Shown: piece by piece, positions 39,367 through 50,194 of the stretch | Numbering within the stretch: position 1 is the first letter of the stretch | Layout of the letters: every line of letters begins with the position of its first letter | Source: Microbacterium sp. zg-B185 | GTDB taxonomy: Bacteria > Actinomycetota > Actinomycetes > Actinomycetales > Microbacteriaceae | NCBI RefSeq assembly: GCF_030246885.1 | Contig: NZ_CP126739.1 | Coordinates: 2,976,001 to 3,040,000, forward strand | Reading direction: 5' to 3' | DNA: 64,000 nt | Translations under genes and position numbers: made by a program | Notes under the pieces: model-generated | Told to the model about the DNA's origin: nothing | Seen by the model: only the letters and a program-made list of their open reading frames with translations | Database searches by the model: none

Positions 39367-41870
39367 GGCGATGTGCGCGGGCGGCGAAACCCCGCGCTTC
39401 CCCTCTCTGCGAAGCGCGGCCGGGCACCGGAGGGCGCCAGACCACGGACGAACGATCTCAACGATACGGTCGCGAGGATGCTGCGCCAGACTCCGCGCCC
39501 GCGCAGAAGCGCTCTGCGCTCCTCCTCGACCGTTCGCCAGAACACCTCCGCGTCCTCCGCGGTGGTGGCGGCACCGGAGAAGACAGCGTGATCGGCATCC
39601 ACCGCCAGTCGGCTTCCGGCGGGTGTGCGGAACACGTCGGCCAGCTCGGTGCGGGTCAGCACCGCCGTCGAGTCGCGACCGGAGTCGACCGCGGCATCGA
39701 CGTACTCCTCCCACCCGCCGGCGATCCGGGTCGCCGGATCGCCCTGGGTGCGCCGGGTCCGGCGGCGAGCCGCCTTGGCCGCGGCGATCACGACGAAGGG
39801 GCCGACGACCAGTGCCAGCAGCAGCAGCGCGATCGCGGCTATCCGCGTCGCCGGCCACAGCCAGGCCAGGTCCAGGGCCGCAGGCTCCTCGCTGCGGTTG
39901 TCGGCGCCCGAGTCCTCGTGGACGGGATCGGGCGGCACGACGTCCTCGACGGCGTCGGGTCGCACCTCGGTGACGTTCTCGGGATTGCGCTGTTCGGTCA
40001 CATCCAGACTCGGGGACTGCGCGAACTGAGGTGTGACATCCACCGGCACCCAGTCTCCGCCGGCGGACTGCACCTCGGTCCACGCGGCGAGGTCCTGCGC
40101 GCGGCAGACCCCGGCCGCGCACGTGGGCAGGCTCGGATCGGCGGAGGACAGCCGTGCACCGACCACCACGCGCGACGGGAAACCCAGTTCGCGGGCGATC
40201 AGCGCCACCGCGGTGGCGAACTGCTCGTCGTCGCCGACCGCGGCCACGAGATTCCCGGATGCCGCCACCCGCCGGTCGCTCTCCCGCTCCAGGAGGCGCT
40301 CGAACAGCGTGTCGACACGGGCGAGCGAGTGCCCCGAAGCGCTGGGCTGGAACGTGTACCCGGGCAGCGCCTGCATCCACACCGGCGGCTCCACCCCCGG
40401 TGTGAGGGCGTGACTGAGGTACCCGCGTTCGCGCAGCAGCGACACCAGCCCGGCCAGGGCCGCCCCGTCCGAACCGCTCACGTGGCGGTCCACCCAGGTG
40501 CGCAGGTTCTGCGGGGCATCGACCCCCTCGCCGACCCGGCCGGGCGCCTGGATCGAGGTCAGGTTGATCGTCGCCGGCTCCACCGCGCTGATCCGGTAGG
40601 CGTCGCCCACGGCCAGGCCGCCGCCTGCCGTCTGCACGCCGGCCGCGGCCTCGGCACGGTAGTAGAACCGATCGGCCAGGGCGCTCGCCCGCGGCCCGGC
40701 GAACTGCACGGACCGCAGCAGGCCGAGGGTCGGCATCCAGATTCCGTCCAGCGCCTGGATGGCGACCTCGGCCTCGACCGCCGGCCCGGCACCCGCATCG
40801 CGGCTGGCGGGGACGCGCACGAAACGGGTCCGGTCCTGGCCCGAGCCTCCGCTGCGGTAGATCTCCCCGTCGTAGCTGTCCAGCGTGGCCAGCCGCACGC
40901 GCTCGGGCAGTGCACCCTCGGCGGTGACGGTGAACAGCACCTCCTGGGCCCGCGCGTCGGAGAACAGTGCGCGGTACTCGGCGAGCGGGCTGGTCGCGGA
41001 TGAGATGGCGATCTCCGGTCCGACGCCGGAGCGGAGCACCTCGCGCTCGCTGCCGCGCGCGGCGTAGGGCACCACGATCGCCGCGGTCAGCACTGCCACC
41101 GCCACCATCCCCGCCCCGAGCGCGATCCGCCGCTGGTCCGCAGCGGAAGGCCGCCGGGGGATGCGGACGCCGCTGGATGCCGCGGCACGGCGCAGCGCCC
41201 GGAGCCGTTCGTCGCGACTGCGCCAGCCCAACCACAGCAGGCAGGTCAGCAGCCCGCCCACACCGACCGCCGTCTCCACCGGAGCAACGAGCGTCAGCGG
41301 ACCGAGCCGGAGCGGGGCGCTGACCGTCGTGCGGCCGAAGAACAGGCCGAACGAGATCATGACAACCGCCGCCGGAACAGCGGCGTACGCCACCCGCCCC
41401 GACTGCCAGGCCAGCAGGAGAGCGACGCACGTGCCGACCAGGAATACCAGCAGTGCGGGCACCAGGAGGTTGCGGTAGGCGCCGACCGGCAGATCGACCG
41501 TGACCAGGTCCTTCCACCCGAGCAGCGCGCCGGAGGCCACCTCGCCGAGCCCGCGCAGCACGGACAACGGATCGCCCAGCCGGGACGGTACGGCCAGGGG
41601 GACACCCAGCACGAAGAGGGCGATCAGGAGGGCGCCGGTCACCGGCCACCCTCGCCAGGAGTATCGCCACGCGACAGCGGCGATCCCGGCGCCGACCGTC
41701 GCGCCGACCCCCGCGAGCAGAAGGAACGGAGCGTCGCGGTAGATCGGCCAGGCCGCGACAGCCGCCAGCGCGACCACGACACCCACGAACAGCGACCCGG
41801 CGACGATCCTCGGCACGGGGTGCGGACTGTTCTGCGCCGGTCGCGCGGATGCCGTGGCGATGCCGGTCAC
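39363..41870 (-). CDS. Transglutaminase-like membrane protein, catalytic Cys and His replaced
   Basis: 835 residues from GTG at 41870 (GTGA overlap with the DUF58 gene). About seven membrane segments within 20-250 (TgpA/DUF3488 layout), an extracytoplasmic part with the transglutaminase-like domain (about 540-615), then a further membrane segment near 690-715 and a cytoplasmic tail. The site that is normally GYCEHFA reads GDDEQFA near 547, and HAWVEV reads AAWTEV near 595; only the Asp of VPVDVT near 608 is kept. The fold is therefore recognisable but it should not work as a Cys protease or transglutaminase. A binding or scaffold role in the envelope is likely. Confidence 0.85.
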   Translation of the reverse strand: MTGIATASARPAQNSPHPVPRIVAGSLFVGVVVALAAVAAWPIYRDAPFLLLAGVGATVGAGIAAVAWRYSWRGWPVTGALLIALFVLGVPLAVPSRLGDPLSVLRGLGEVASGALLGWKDLVTVDLPVGAYRNLLVPALLVFLVGTCVALLLAWQSGRVAYAAVPAAVVMISFGLFFGRTTVSAPLRLGPLTLVAPVETAVGVGGLLTCLLWLGWRSRDERLRALRRAAASSGVRIPRRPSAADQRRIALGAGMVAVAVLTAAIVVPYAARGSEREVLRSGVGPEIAISSATSPLAEYRALFSDARAQEVLFTVTAEGALPERVRLATLDSYDGEIYRSGGSGQDRTRFVRVPASRDAGAGPAVEAEVAIQALDGIWMPTLGLLRSVQFAGPRASALADRFYYRAEAAAGVQTAGGGLAVGDAYRISAVEPATINLTSIQAPGRVGEGVDAPQNLRTWVDRHVSGSDGAALAGLVSLLRERGYLSHALTPGVEPPVWMQALPGYTFQPSASGHSLARVDTLFERLLERESDRRVAASGNLVAAVGDDEQFATAVALIARELGFPSRVVVGARLSSADPSLPTCAAGVCRAQDLAAWTEVQSAGGDWVPVDVTPQFAQSPSLDVTEQRNPENVTEVRPDAVEDVVPPDPVHEDSGADNRSEEPAALDLAWLWPATRIAAIALLLLALVVGPFVVIAAAKAARRRTRRTQGDPATRIAGGWEEYVDAAVDSGRDSTAVLTRTELADVFRTPAGSRLAVDADHAVFSGAATTAEDAEVFWRTVEEERRALLRGRGVWRSILATVSLRSFVRGLAPSGARPRFAERGSAGFRRPRTSP

Positions 41871-43248
41871 GATCCGGCCCCCCGCAGCAGGAGCCCGGAC
41901 AGGTCGTTGAGGGTCCCCACCGTCAGGACGGTCAGCCCGGAGAGGGACCGCATCCGCGGATGCGCGCGCTCGTCGCAGATCACCGCCACCACCGATGTGT
42001 CGGCCGGGAAGCCCAGCGCCGCCTGGCGCAGGCGCTCGAGCGGCACCGGGGATCCGACCACCACGAATGCGATGGAGAGCCGCTCGTTGGCTTCGGCCGC
42101 GAGCCGGCACACCTCGGCGATCGTCATGGTGTTCTCGATCATCGCCACCGTGGTGAAGCCGTCCAGCAGGATGCGCGGCGACCCTGCCGGGATGTGCCGG
42201 ATCGCGCGCAGCCGCCCGCGGACCACGCGCGGGATCTCGGTGCCGGTGACGATGTCCACGTCGCGCGCGTCATGGACGGCGCGCAGCCCGAGCGAGGCGG
42301 CGCAGCTGACGGCCAGCTCGAATTCGTCGGCATCGGCGAACTCCGCCTCGGCGGCCGAGAGCACCACCGCCATCCGCGAGCGTCGCGACTCCTCGTACTG
42401 GCGCACCATGAGCTGCCCGGTCTTGGCGGTGGATTTCCAGTGGATCTGGCGGCGCGAATCCCCGGGCACGTACTCCCGGATCGCGTGGAAGGAGATGTCC
42501 GCGTCCACCAGACGCCGCGTCGGGTTGCCCTCGAGGTCGCGGATCAGCCCGGCGCTGGCGGCAGGGACGCTCGTGGTGCGGGGGTGGACGTACAGCTCGT
42601 GGATGTCCCGGAACGCGTGCTCGCGCCGCAGCAGTCCGAGCGGGTCGGTGCGGACGGTCGTGGCCGGGCCGACGGTGACGATTCCGCGCCGCACCGCGGG
42701 GATCTGCAGCGGCTGCGACACCGCATGACCGGGCCGCAGCAGAGGAACGCCGAACTCGACCAGTCCTGCCCCCACCGGGATGTCGAGGCGTCCGGGCAGC
42801 GCCGAGCGCGGGCCGTCGTTGCGCACCACGATCTCGCCGGTGACGGTGTCGCCGGCGACCACGCGCTGGTGCGCGAGGACGAGGTCGACGTCATACGCGC
42901 GGGCGCCGAACAGGAAGGGGACGGCCATCGCGATCAGGACCAGCCCGATCGTTCCGGCGACCATCCATTCCACCCACCCGAAGAGGATCCCGACGCCCAG
43001 TCCCGCCGTGGCGGCCACGGCCAGGAGCGCGCCCGCCGGTCGCACGGTGCGCCCGGACCACTGCGCCGCGGTCCGCAGCGCGGTCGCGGCTGCGCGGGAG
43101 AACCGCGTCCACCACACCACCACGCGCACCACCCGGCGCCCGCCGGCGGCGGAGGTGAGCTGTGTGCTGGTGGTCCCGCTCGGCGCGCCGGTGAAGGCCG
43201 CCGGCCCGGAGGAGGCCGGAGCGCGGGTCACGCGGGGGTCGGTCAGGC

Positions 43249-43252
<4 letters not shown>
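41867..43252 (-). CDS. DUF58 domain-containing protein
   Basis: 461 residues. Two membrane segments at about 75-115, then a beta-rich region and the DUF58 signature EYVPGDSRRQIHWKSTAKTG near 270, followed by RQYEESRRSRMAVVLSAAEAE of a VWA-like fold. DUF58 proteins work with MoxR ATPases, probably in assembly or activation of envelope complexes. ATGA overlap with moxR and GTGA with the next gene. Confidence 0.92.
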
Positions 43253-44214
<962 letters not shown>

Positions 44215-44251
44215 GTGACGGGGTCCTCTGCGGGTGACGGGTTCGAATGGA

Positions 44252-47200
44252 TCAGGGCGTGGGCAGCGGCGGCAGGGGGAGATTCGGAGCGCAGGATGCC
44301 GACAGCGTCGCCGTCGCGGGTGCCAGACCCCATCCCTGCGCACTCCAGTCCACCGTGACCGCGATGCCCTCGACGCGCACCGCGCCGAGCGGAACCGACC
44401 ACGTGTCGATCGGGTGCGGCAGCACCGCGCCGAGTGCGTCGAGGTAGCGCAGTCCCGCGGTGCTGAAGGAGATCGCGGCCTTGCCCCCCGCGGCATCCGC
44501 GGACGAGTCGCCGGTCACGACGAGGTCCGATCCGCCGACGCACGTCTGCAGGCTCCAGGTCGCCTGCACCTGGTAGGGGGCGCTGCCTGCTCGAGGGGTC
44601 ACCGGCGCCCACGGTGTGGCCGTGCCCCATCGTTCGTGGACGTATCTGACCTGGATGCCGGGGTCGCTGCCGATCGCGGAACTGGGCAGGCCGGAGAACT
44701 CCACGACGTTGCGGTTGGGGATGCGCTCGTCCGACGTGGGCTGGCTGCGGATCAGCCAGACCGCGCGGCCGTCCGAGACGTCGGGGGCGGCATCCACCGC
44801 GAAGGTGTAGCCGGTGGGGGCGGCGCCGCTCTGCTCTGCGCGCGCGGTCGCTGTGGTCGTGGCGCGTCCGTAGCGGTCACCCTCGAACCACGACTCGGCG
44901 CACATCGTGAAGGAGTACTCCTCGCCGTCGGTCAGGCCGGGGAACGATGCGGTCCCGCCGTCGGCGGTCGCCGTGCACGGCTGCCCCTCGCGGACGATGC
45001 CGTAGCGCAGCGTGGACCCGTCGCCGCCGGATCCGGCGCCCGCCTGCGCGGTCACGGTGGAGGTCCCGTCGCTCTGTGCGGTGGAGCTCAGGGTCAGGGT
45101 CGGCCCGGTCGGGGCGCCGATCCCATTCCCCCACGCTGTCGTGGACGCGCCGGAGGGCGTGCCGCCCAGTCCCGGCGGCACGTCGAACCGCGAATACGGC
45201 GTGACCGTGATCGGGCTCAGAGTGTTCGAGCCGACACGGTACTGCCGGATCTGCACGCTCGTGTCACGGCGGCCGATGGAGACCTGGGTGGTCTCGCCGG
45301 CCGGGCTGGTGATCTGCAGCGCCGCGGTCTTGTCCGGATCGATCCCGTCGATCAGCAGGGAGACCACGCCCCCGTCGCCGTTCGTGACCACCGGCCGCAC
45401 CTCGATCCGGCCGGGCGGGACGGGCGAGTCGTAGGCCCACGCGATCACCCGGACGCCGGCACGCGAGGCGCCCACGCTGTTGCGTGCATACGCCTCGTAC
45501 TCGCGCCGCTCGCCGTTGGGTGCCGCGATGGACGGACAGGTGCCGTCGGCGCTGCACTGGGCCACCTCGGCGCCGTTCCAGCGGATCACGAAGCCGTTCA
45601 GACCCGGGTACGCCTGGCGCGCCTCGCCGGGGTCGACCCGCAGCGTCAGCGCGCCGTCCGAGAATCCGATCTGGCGGACGCTCGCCGGCGCCTTCGGGTA
45701 TCCCTGCAGATCGAGCAGGATCTGACCGTCGCGCTCGCCGTTGGTGCGCCGGCCCTGGGCGTCCTGCACCGAGAACGACGCGGAGCAGGTGGTTCCCGGC
45801 GCATCGGGCGACCACGAGGCCACCACCGCGGTGGGCGAGGCCACCCGGAAGCTGATCCCCGCGCACGCACCGGTGGTCCGCGCGTCGATGACCGTCAGCG
45901 GCGTGCGCGGCAGCGGGTTCACCTCGCCGCTGGCGCCGATCACCGGGATCGTGCAGGACGAGCCGGCGGCCTGCGAGCACTGCTGGGTCACCGCGCCGCC
46001 CTGCGGCAGCGCGGACGGTGCGGCACCGACTCGGAGGATGAGCCGGACCGGGAGCACCGCGGCGTGACTGCTGACCGAGACGACCGCTGCTTCCTCGGCT
46101 CCGGGCACGGCCCGGTCGGCCCCGACGACCGTGACGATCGAGCCGCTCAACGACACCTCGAACGTGGAGCCGGTGTAGTCCACGGCGTACCGGATGCCGC
46201 TCCAGTCCTCGCGCAGCTGCCAGGTGGTCATGTTGCGCAGGTCGAAGGTGGCCGTCTCGCCCGGGCCGACGCTCATCGACCCGGCGCGCAGCTCGGGCTG
46301 CGGATCCAGCGGGCGGACGATGATGGGGACCGACAGATATGTCCAGTCGGTCTGTCCGGAAAGCCGCACCGGCACCCGGCACGCGTCCGTCCACGGCGCC
46401 CCGGCGCCCGCGTCGTAACGCACGGTGGTTCCCGACTCGACCGTGCAGGTGGCCGCCGCTCGCGCACCCGAGGGGCGCAGGTCCCCGCCGACCTCCAGGT
46501 CGCTGCCCCGCGGGGCGGCCACCAGCGCAGCCATGTCGAAGGCGACCGAACCCAGTTCGTCCACCTCGGGGGATGCCGCGTTGGCGCGCAGCGCGAGCGA
46601 CAGGTCCTCGTCGCCGGGAACGCGCAGGAAGGCGTATGTCGTCACCTCTCCGTCCGGACCCTCGCCGGTCACGGCGAACGGGATGACCCGGGTGGTCTCG
46701 GGCAGCGCGCCGCTGAGCTCCCAGCCGTCGACGGTCACATCGGACGGGGAACCCCACAGGCTCACGGTGAGCTCCTCCACGTCCCCGCCGGACCAGGCGG
46801 CCCGGCCGGAGAGCACGTCCACCCCGGAGCGGAAGTCCTCGCGGGTCTCGGCGGTGAGCACCGTGTCATCCACTCGCGGGTAGTTCGGCACGCTCTCGCG
46901 CACGACCTGCACGACGATGAGCCCGCGGCCGGTGTTTCCGGAGCTGGATTCGACGTCGTAGAGGAACGACATGGTGCCGGGCTGAGTGCCTGCCGCGATC
47001 ACCACCGTCGACTCCCCCACCGTCTTGAGCCGTTCGGCAAGACGGTCGTACTCCGGGTTGGGGTCGCCGTCGCCAAGCGTCGCGGGGACGTCCGGGCGGA
47101 CGCCGGTCACCTCGAGCGCGCCCATGGTCGGGTCGACGTCGTTGGCCAGCGGGCTGACCCGGATGGTGCTGGTCGCACCGGCCTGCACCTGGACGTAGTC

Positions 47201-50194
47201 GGTGAAGGTGATCGGACTGGGGTTGGCCGTGCTGTCCAGCACGCCGAGCCGCACGACACCCTCGCCGGTTCCCCCGAAGGCGTCCACGACGCGATAGCGG
47301 AAGGAGACCTGGCCGCTGTCGCCCGGGACGCTCGCGTAGACGATGGACTCGCCGTCCGCCGAGATCGTGGCCGAACCGCTGTCGGGCTGAGTGAGGATGC
47401 GGTCGAGGCTCACGACGTCGCCGTCGGGATCCATCCCGAAGTCGTCGAAGTCGATGACCGTGGATTCACCGCTGAGGACCCGTCCCTCGAGGGTCTTCGG
47501 CAGGGGCGCCCGGTTGGCCTCGTCCGGCAGCACCCTGACCCGTACCGTGGCCTCGTCCGCCAGGCCCGGCGCCCCGGTCGCCGAGACGCGGTAGGAGACC
47601 GTGTAGTCGCCCCGCACGGGCGGAGCGAGGTAGCGCAGCACGTCCCCACTCGAGAAGGCGAGGGCCTGCGGGGTGGACGAGGCGATCGAGGCGGGATCCA
47701 GCGTGGGGCGTCCGCCGGCCGGGGCGATGTCATTCTCCAGGACCGGGATGTCGATCTGCGCACCGGCCCGCACGACCACGGTGTCATCCACAGCGATCGG
47801 CGCCAGCGCCGGCGCCGGGGGCAGAAGGTACACGGTGGCCTGGCCCGTCACCTGCGCTCCCTGATCCTCGGTCCCGTCGCTGACCGTGTAGGTCACGGTG
47901 CCGAGCCGGCCGGGTGCCCCGGAGGCGGTCGACCCGGATACGCGCAGAAAGTTCTGGCCCACCGCATCCACCGACAGCGTGGCGCCGTCATCGGCTCGGC
48001 CCTCCACGTCGCTGAGCAGCAGCACCCGTCGGGTCGGGTTGGACACCGCAAGGAGCACATCGAGCGTCGCGTCCTCCTGTGGGTGCACGAACGCCACCAC
48101 CGGGGAGGTCGCCAGCTGAGCGGGCGCGTCGGAGGGCAGCAGCGTGATCCGCGCTGTGCCGGTCTCCAGCGTCGTGCCGTCGGTGACGGTGAATCCGACC
48201 AGGAACGTACCGGGGGTGCTGGCGGTGAAATCGAAGGATGCCGAGCCGCCCACGACGGTGGCCGTCGCTGCGGCGTCATCCAGCACCCGCACCGAGTCCA
48301 GCGAGATCTGCCCGGCGGTGCCGGTCACGTGGGGCGCGACATCCACGGTGAGGCCCGCGTCGATCGTGTCCACGACCGCGAAGGACTGCACGGTCAGCGC
48401 CGGTTCCGTCGAGACCCGCACCGACAGCGGCATCGTGGTCGCCTGCCCGGTGGTGTCGGCCACCGTGACGCCCAGTTCGATGACCTCCTCGCCGACTCCG
48501 CCCGCGTCGCTGTGCTGGTAGACCAGGTCGCCGCCGGGCGTGGCGGCGACCATCCCGACACCGGACCGGTTCTCCACCGACAGCAGCAGGAGCGGATCCC
48601 CGTCCGGGTCCACCCAGCCCGGCAGGACCGGGACCGTGACCGTGCCTCCCACCGCCACCTCCGGGGTCGGCCACGGCACCAGGCAGCTTTCGACTCCGCA
48701 CCACTGCGGCGCCGCATCCCCGTCCGACACCGTGAGCACGACGGTGGCGGGCGATGAGAGCAGTCCGGTCTCGGCGGTTCCGTCGGACACGGCGTAGGTG
48801 AACTGCGCGGTGCCGGTCGCCCCCGGTGCCACGCTGACCGTCAGGCGCTGCGAGTCGTCGGTGATCGACACCGTGCCGAACCCGGGATCCAGCCCGGTGA
48901 CCAGGGTCGCCTCGATGCTCAGCACGTCCTCGTTCGGATCATGGTCGTTCATCAGCACGGGGAGGGTGGCCAGGCTCCCGGCGCGCACGCCGAACGCGTC
49001 GGGGACCGCAACGGGCGGTTGCGGATCGAGGACGATGGCGAGCTGCTCGTCGCTGGGCGCGGCATCCGGGTCCGTCTGCTCGTCCAACGTCCAGTCCTGA
49101 CTGGATGCGACCAGTTCGCCGTCGGGGACCGTCCAGACCCACCCGGACCGCGTCTCGTTGAGGATGATCGCGTCGTCGCTCGCGACGAAGGCCGGGCGTC
49201 GGGAGTCGGACAGCGGCTGGCCACCGTAATCGAGGACCGTGTCCCCGCTGCGGGAGCCCCACAGCGCGCCCGCGCCGGTCTGCGGCAGCCACGCGGCGAA
49301 CACCTCCCCGTCGTGCACCACGGGCCGCGCCGGAGTGCCCAGGACGCTCCCCCCGCCTCCCATCTCGGTGCTGATCGCCGACCCGTCCACCGGGACGCGC
49401 AGCAGCACCGCGTCGTCGGCGAGATAGACGGCGGTGCCGGCTGGATCGGGCTGGCCGAGGACGACCGAACTGCCCACCGGAGCGGGGACCGCGGCATCGG
49501 CCCCGTCGACCCACACCTCGCCGTCGCTGGTGTCCACGACCACCCATGCGTCGCCCGCGGCCGTGATGGCCGGGGAGGCGATGCCGTCCGGGTCCAGCGC
49601 GTTCCGCGCCCGGACCTGCCCGGTGACGGTGTCGTACTCCAGCACGGTGCCGTCGGCCAGCGAATAGCTGAACAGCACGCCGCGCGTGTCGATGGCGATC
49701 GCGTCCGAGGTGTACTGCTGCCCGCTCTCCCCCTCGGCCGGGAGATCGACCTGCGTCGCGCTGCCGGTCGAGAGCCTCCCCACATGGACGGCGCCCGAGT
49801 CGGTCAGATAGGCGACGAAGTCGTCGGCGATCGCGACGTCCACGGTACCGGGAGGCGTGGACGGCGAGGCCCGCACCGCGTCCTCGTCGAGGTCCGCGGG
49901 CAGCGCGGAATCGATCCTGGTCAGCTTGCTGAAGCTGTCCGAGAACAGGTAGGCGCCCTCCGCGGTCTGGGTGACCTGACTGGGGTTGCTGACGGTGCGC
50001 ACCGTATCCAGCTCGCCGACGCTGGTGTTGACCCGGGCGTACCTGCGGCCTTCGCCGGTCTGCAGCGCCCAGACCGAGGTGTCGGTCTTCTCGGTCTGCC
50101 GCGCGTCCAGGCCGGGCCACACGACACTGACCCCGGCCACGAGCGCGAGAGCGACCGCCGCGGCCATGAGTCCCGCTGCAGTCCGGCGCTTCAT
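44252..50194 (-). CDS. Giant Ig-like-repeat envelope protein
   Basis: 1980 residues. A signal anchor at about 9-30 (AAVALALVAGVSVVW) leads to a beta-propeller-like region of about 40-390 with repeated short strand motifs, then from about 395 around nine or ten Ig/cadherin-like domains (for example AVPDAFGVRAGSLATLPVLM and VDDTVVVRAGAQIDIPVLEN, each followed by ND-type DPxGD loops). A fibronectin-like and Pro-rich C-terminus follows, ending at NLPLPPLPTP with no LPXTG. The protein should extend from the membrane into the wall. The start ATG overlaps the kinase stop (TGATG), so it is made together with the kinase and could be its extracellular partner, because the kinase itself has no sensor domain. 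The start at 50194 is chosen over an unconserved extension upstream. Confidence 0.85.
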   Translation of the reverse strand: MKRRTAAGLMAAAVALALVAGVSVVWPGLDARQTEKTDTSVWALQTGEGRRYARVNTSVGELDTVRTVSNPSQVTQTAEGAYLFSDSFSKLTRIDSALPADLDEDAVRASPSTPPGTVDVAIADDFVAYLTDSGAVHVGRLSTGSATQVDLPAEGESGQQYTSDAIAIDTRGVLFSYSLADGTVLEYDTVTGQVRARNALDPDGIASPAITAAGDAWVVVDTSDGEVWVDGADAAVPAPVGSSVVLGQPDPAGTAVYLADDAVLLRVPVDGSAISTEMGGGGSVLGTPARPVVHDGEVFAAWLPQTGAGALWGSRSGDTVLDYGGQPLSDSRRPAFVASDDAIILNETRSGWVWTVPDGELVASSQDWTLDEQTDPDAAPSDEQLAIVLDPQPPVAVPDAFGVRAGSLATLPVLMNDHDPNEDVLSIEATLVTGLDPGFGTVSITDDSQRLTVSVAPGATGTAQFTYAVSDGTAETGLLSSPATVVLTVSDGDAAPQWCGVESCLVPWPTPEVAVGGTVTVPVLPGWVDPDGDPLLLLSVENRSGVGMVAATPGGDLVYQHSDAGGVGEEVIELGVTVADTTGQATTMPLSVRVSTEPALTVQSFAVVDTIDAGLTVDVAPHVTGTAGQISLDSVRVLDDAAATATVVGGSASFDFTASTPGTFLVGFTVTDGTTLETGTARITLLPSDAPAQLATSPVVAFVHPQEDATLDVLLAVSNPTRRVLLLSDVEGRADDGATLSVDAVGQNFLRVSGSTASGAPGRLGTVTYTVSDGTEDQGAQVTGQATVYLLPPAPALAPIAVDDTVVVRAGAQIDIPVLENDIAPAGGRPTLDPASIASSTPQALAFSSGDVLRYLAPPVRGDYTVSYRVSATGAPGLADEATVRVRVLPDEANRAPLPKTLEGRVLSGESTVIDFDDFGMDPDGDVVSLDRILTQPDSGSATISADGESIVYASVPGDSGQVSFRYRVVDAFGGTGEGVVRLGVLDSTANPSPITFTDYVQVQAGATSTIRVSPLANDVDPTMGALEVTGVRPDVPATLGDGDPNPEYDRLAERLKTVGESTVVIAAGTQPGTMSFLYDVESSSGNTGRGLIVVQVVRESVPNYPRVDDTVLTAETREDFRSGVDVLSGRAAWSGGDVEELTVSLWGSPSDVTVDGWELSGALPETTRVIPFAVTGEGPDGEVTTYAFLRVPGDEDLSLALRANAASPEVDELGSVAFDMAALVAAPRGSDLEVGGDLRPSGARAAATCTVESGTTVRYDAGAGAPWTDACRVPVRLSGQTDWTYLSVPIIVRPLDPQPELRAGSMSVGPGETATFDLRNMTTWQLREDWSGIRYAVDYTGSTFEVSLSGSIVTVVGADRAVPGAEEAAVVSVSSHAAVLPVRLILRVGAAPSALPQGGAVTQQCSQAAGSSCTIPVIGASGEVNPLPRTPLTVIDARTTGACAGISFRVASPTAVVASWSPDAPGTTCSASFSVQDAQGRRTNGERDGQILLDLQGYPKAPASVRQIGFSDGALTLRVDPGEARQAYPGLNGFVIRWNGAEVAQCSADGTCPSIAAPNGERREYEAYARNSVGASRAGVRVIAWAYDSPVPPGRIEVRPVVTNGDGGVVSLLIDGIDPDKTAALQITSPAGETTQVSIGRRDTSVQIRQYRVGSNTLSPITVTPYSRFDVPPGLGGTPSGASTTAWGNGIGAPTGPTLTLSSTAQSDGTSTVTAQAGAGSGGDGSTLRYGIVREGQPCTATADGGTASFPGLTDGEEYSFTMCAESWFEGDRYGRATTTATARAEQSGAAPTGYTFAVDAAPDVSDGRAVWLIRSQPTSDERIPNRNVVEFSGLPSSAIGSDPGIQVRYVHERWGTATPWAPVTPRAGSAPYQVQATWSLQTCVGGSDLVVTGDSSADAAGGKAAISFSTAGLRYLDALGAVLPHPIDTWSVPLGAVRVEGIAVTVDWSAQGWGLAPATATLSASCAPNLPLPPLPTP

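Noticed and set aside
39367..41670. Upstream extension of the FHA protein frame to a 1259-codon frame
   Set aside because: The extension is the shadow of the transglutaminase-like gene; ATGA overlap and the membrane start of the FHA protein fix the start at 39366.
44234..48757. A 1500-codon open frame on the plus strand opposite the Ig-like protein gene
   Set aside because: Its product is Arg/Gly/His-rich without domains; it is a shadow of the GC-rich gene on the other strand, whose reading frame gives clear Ig-like domains.
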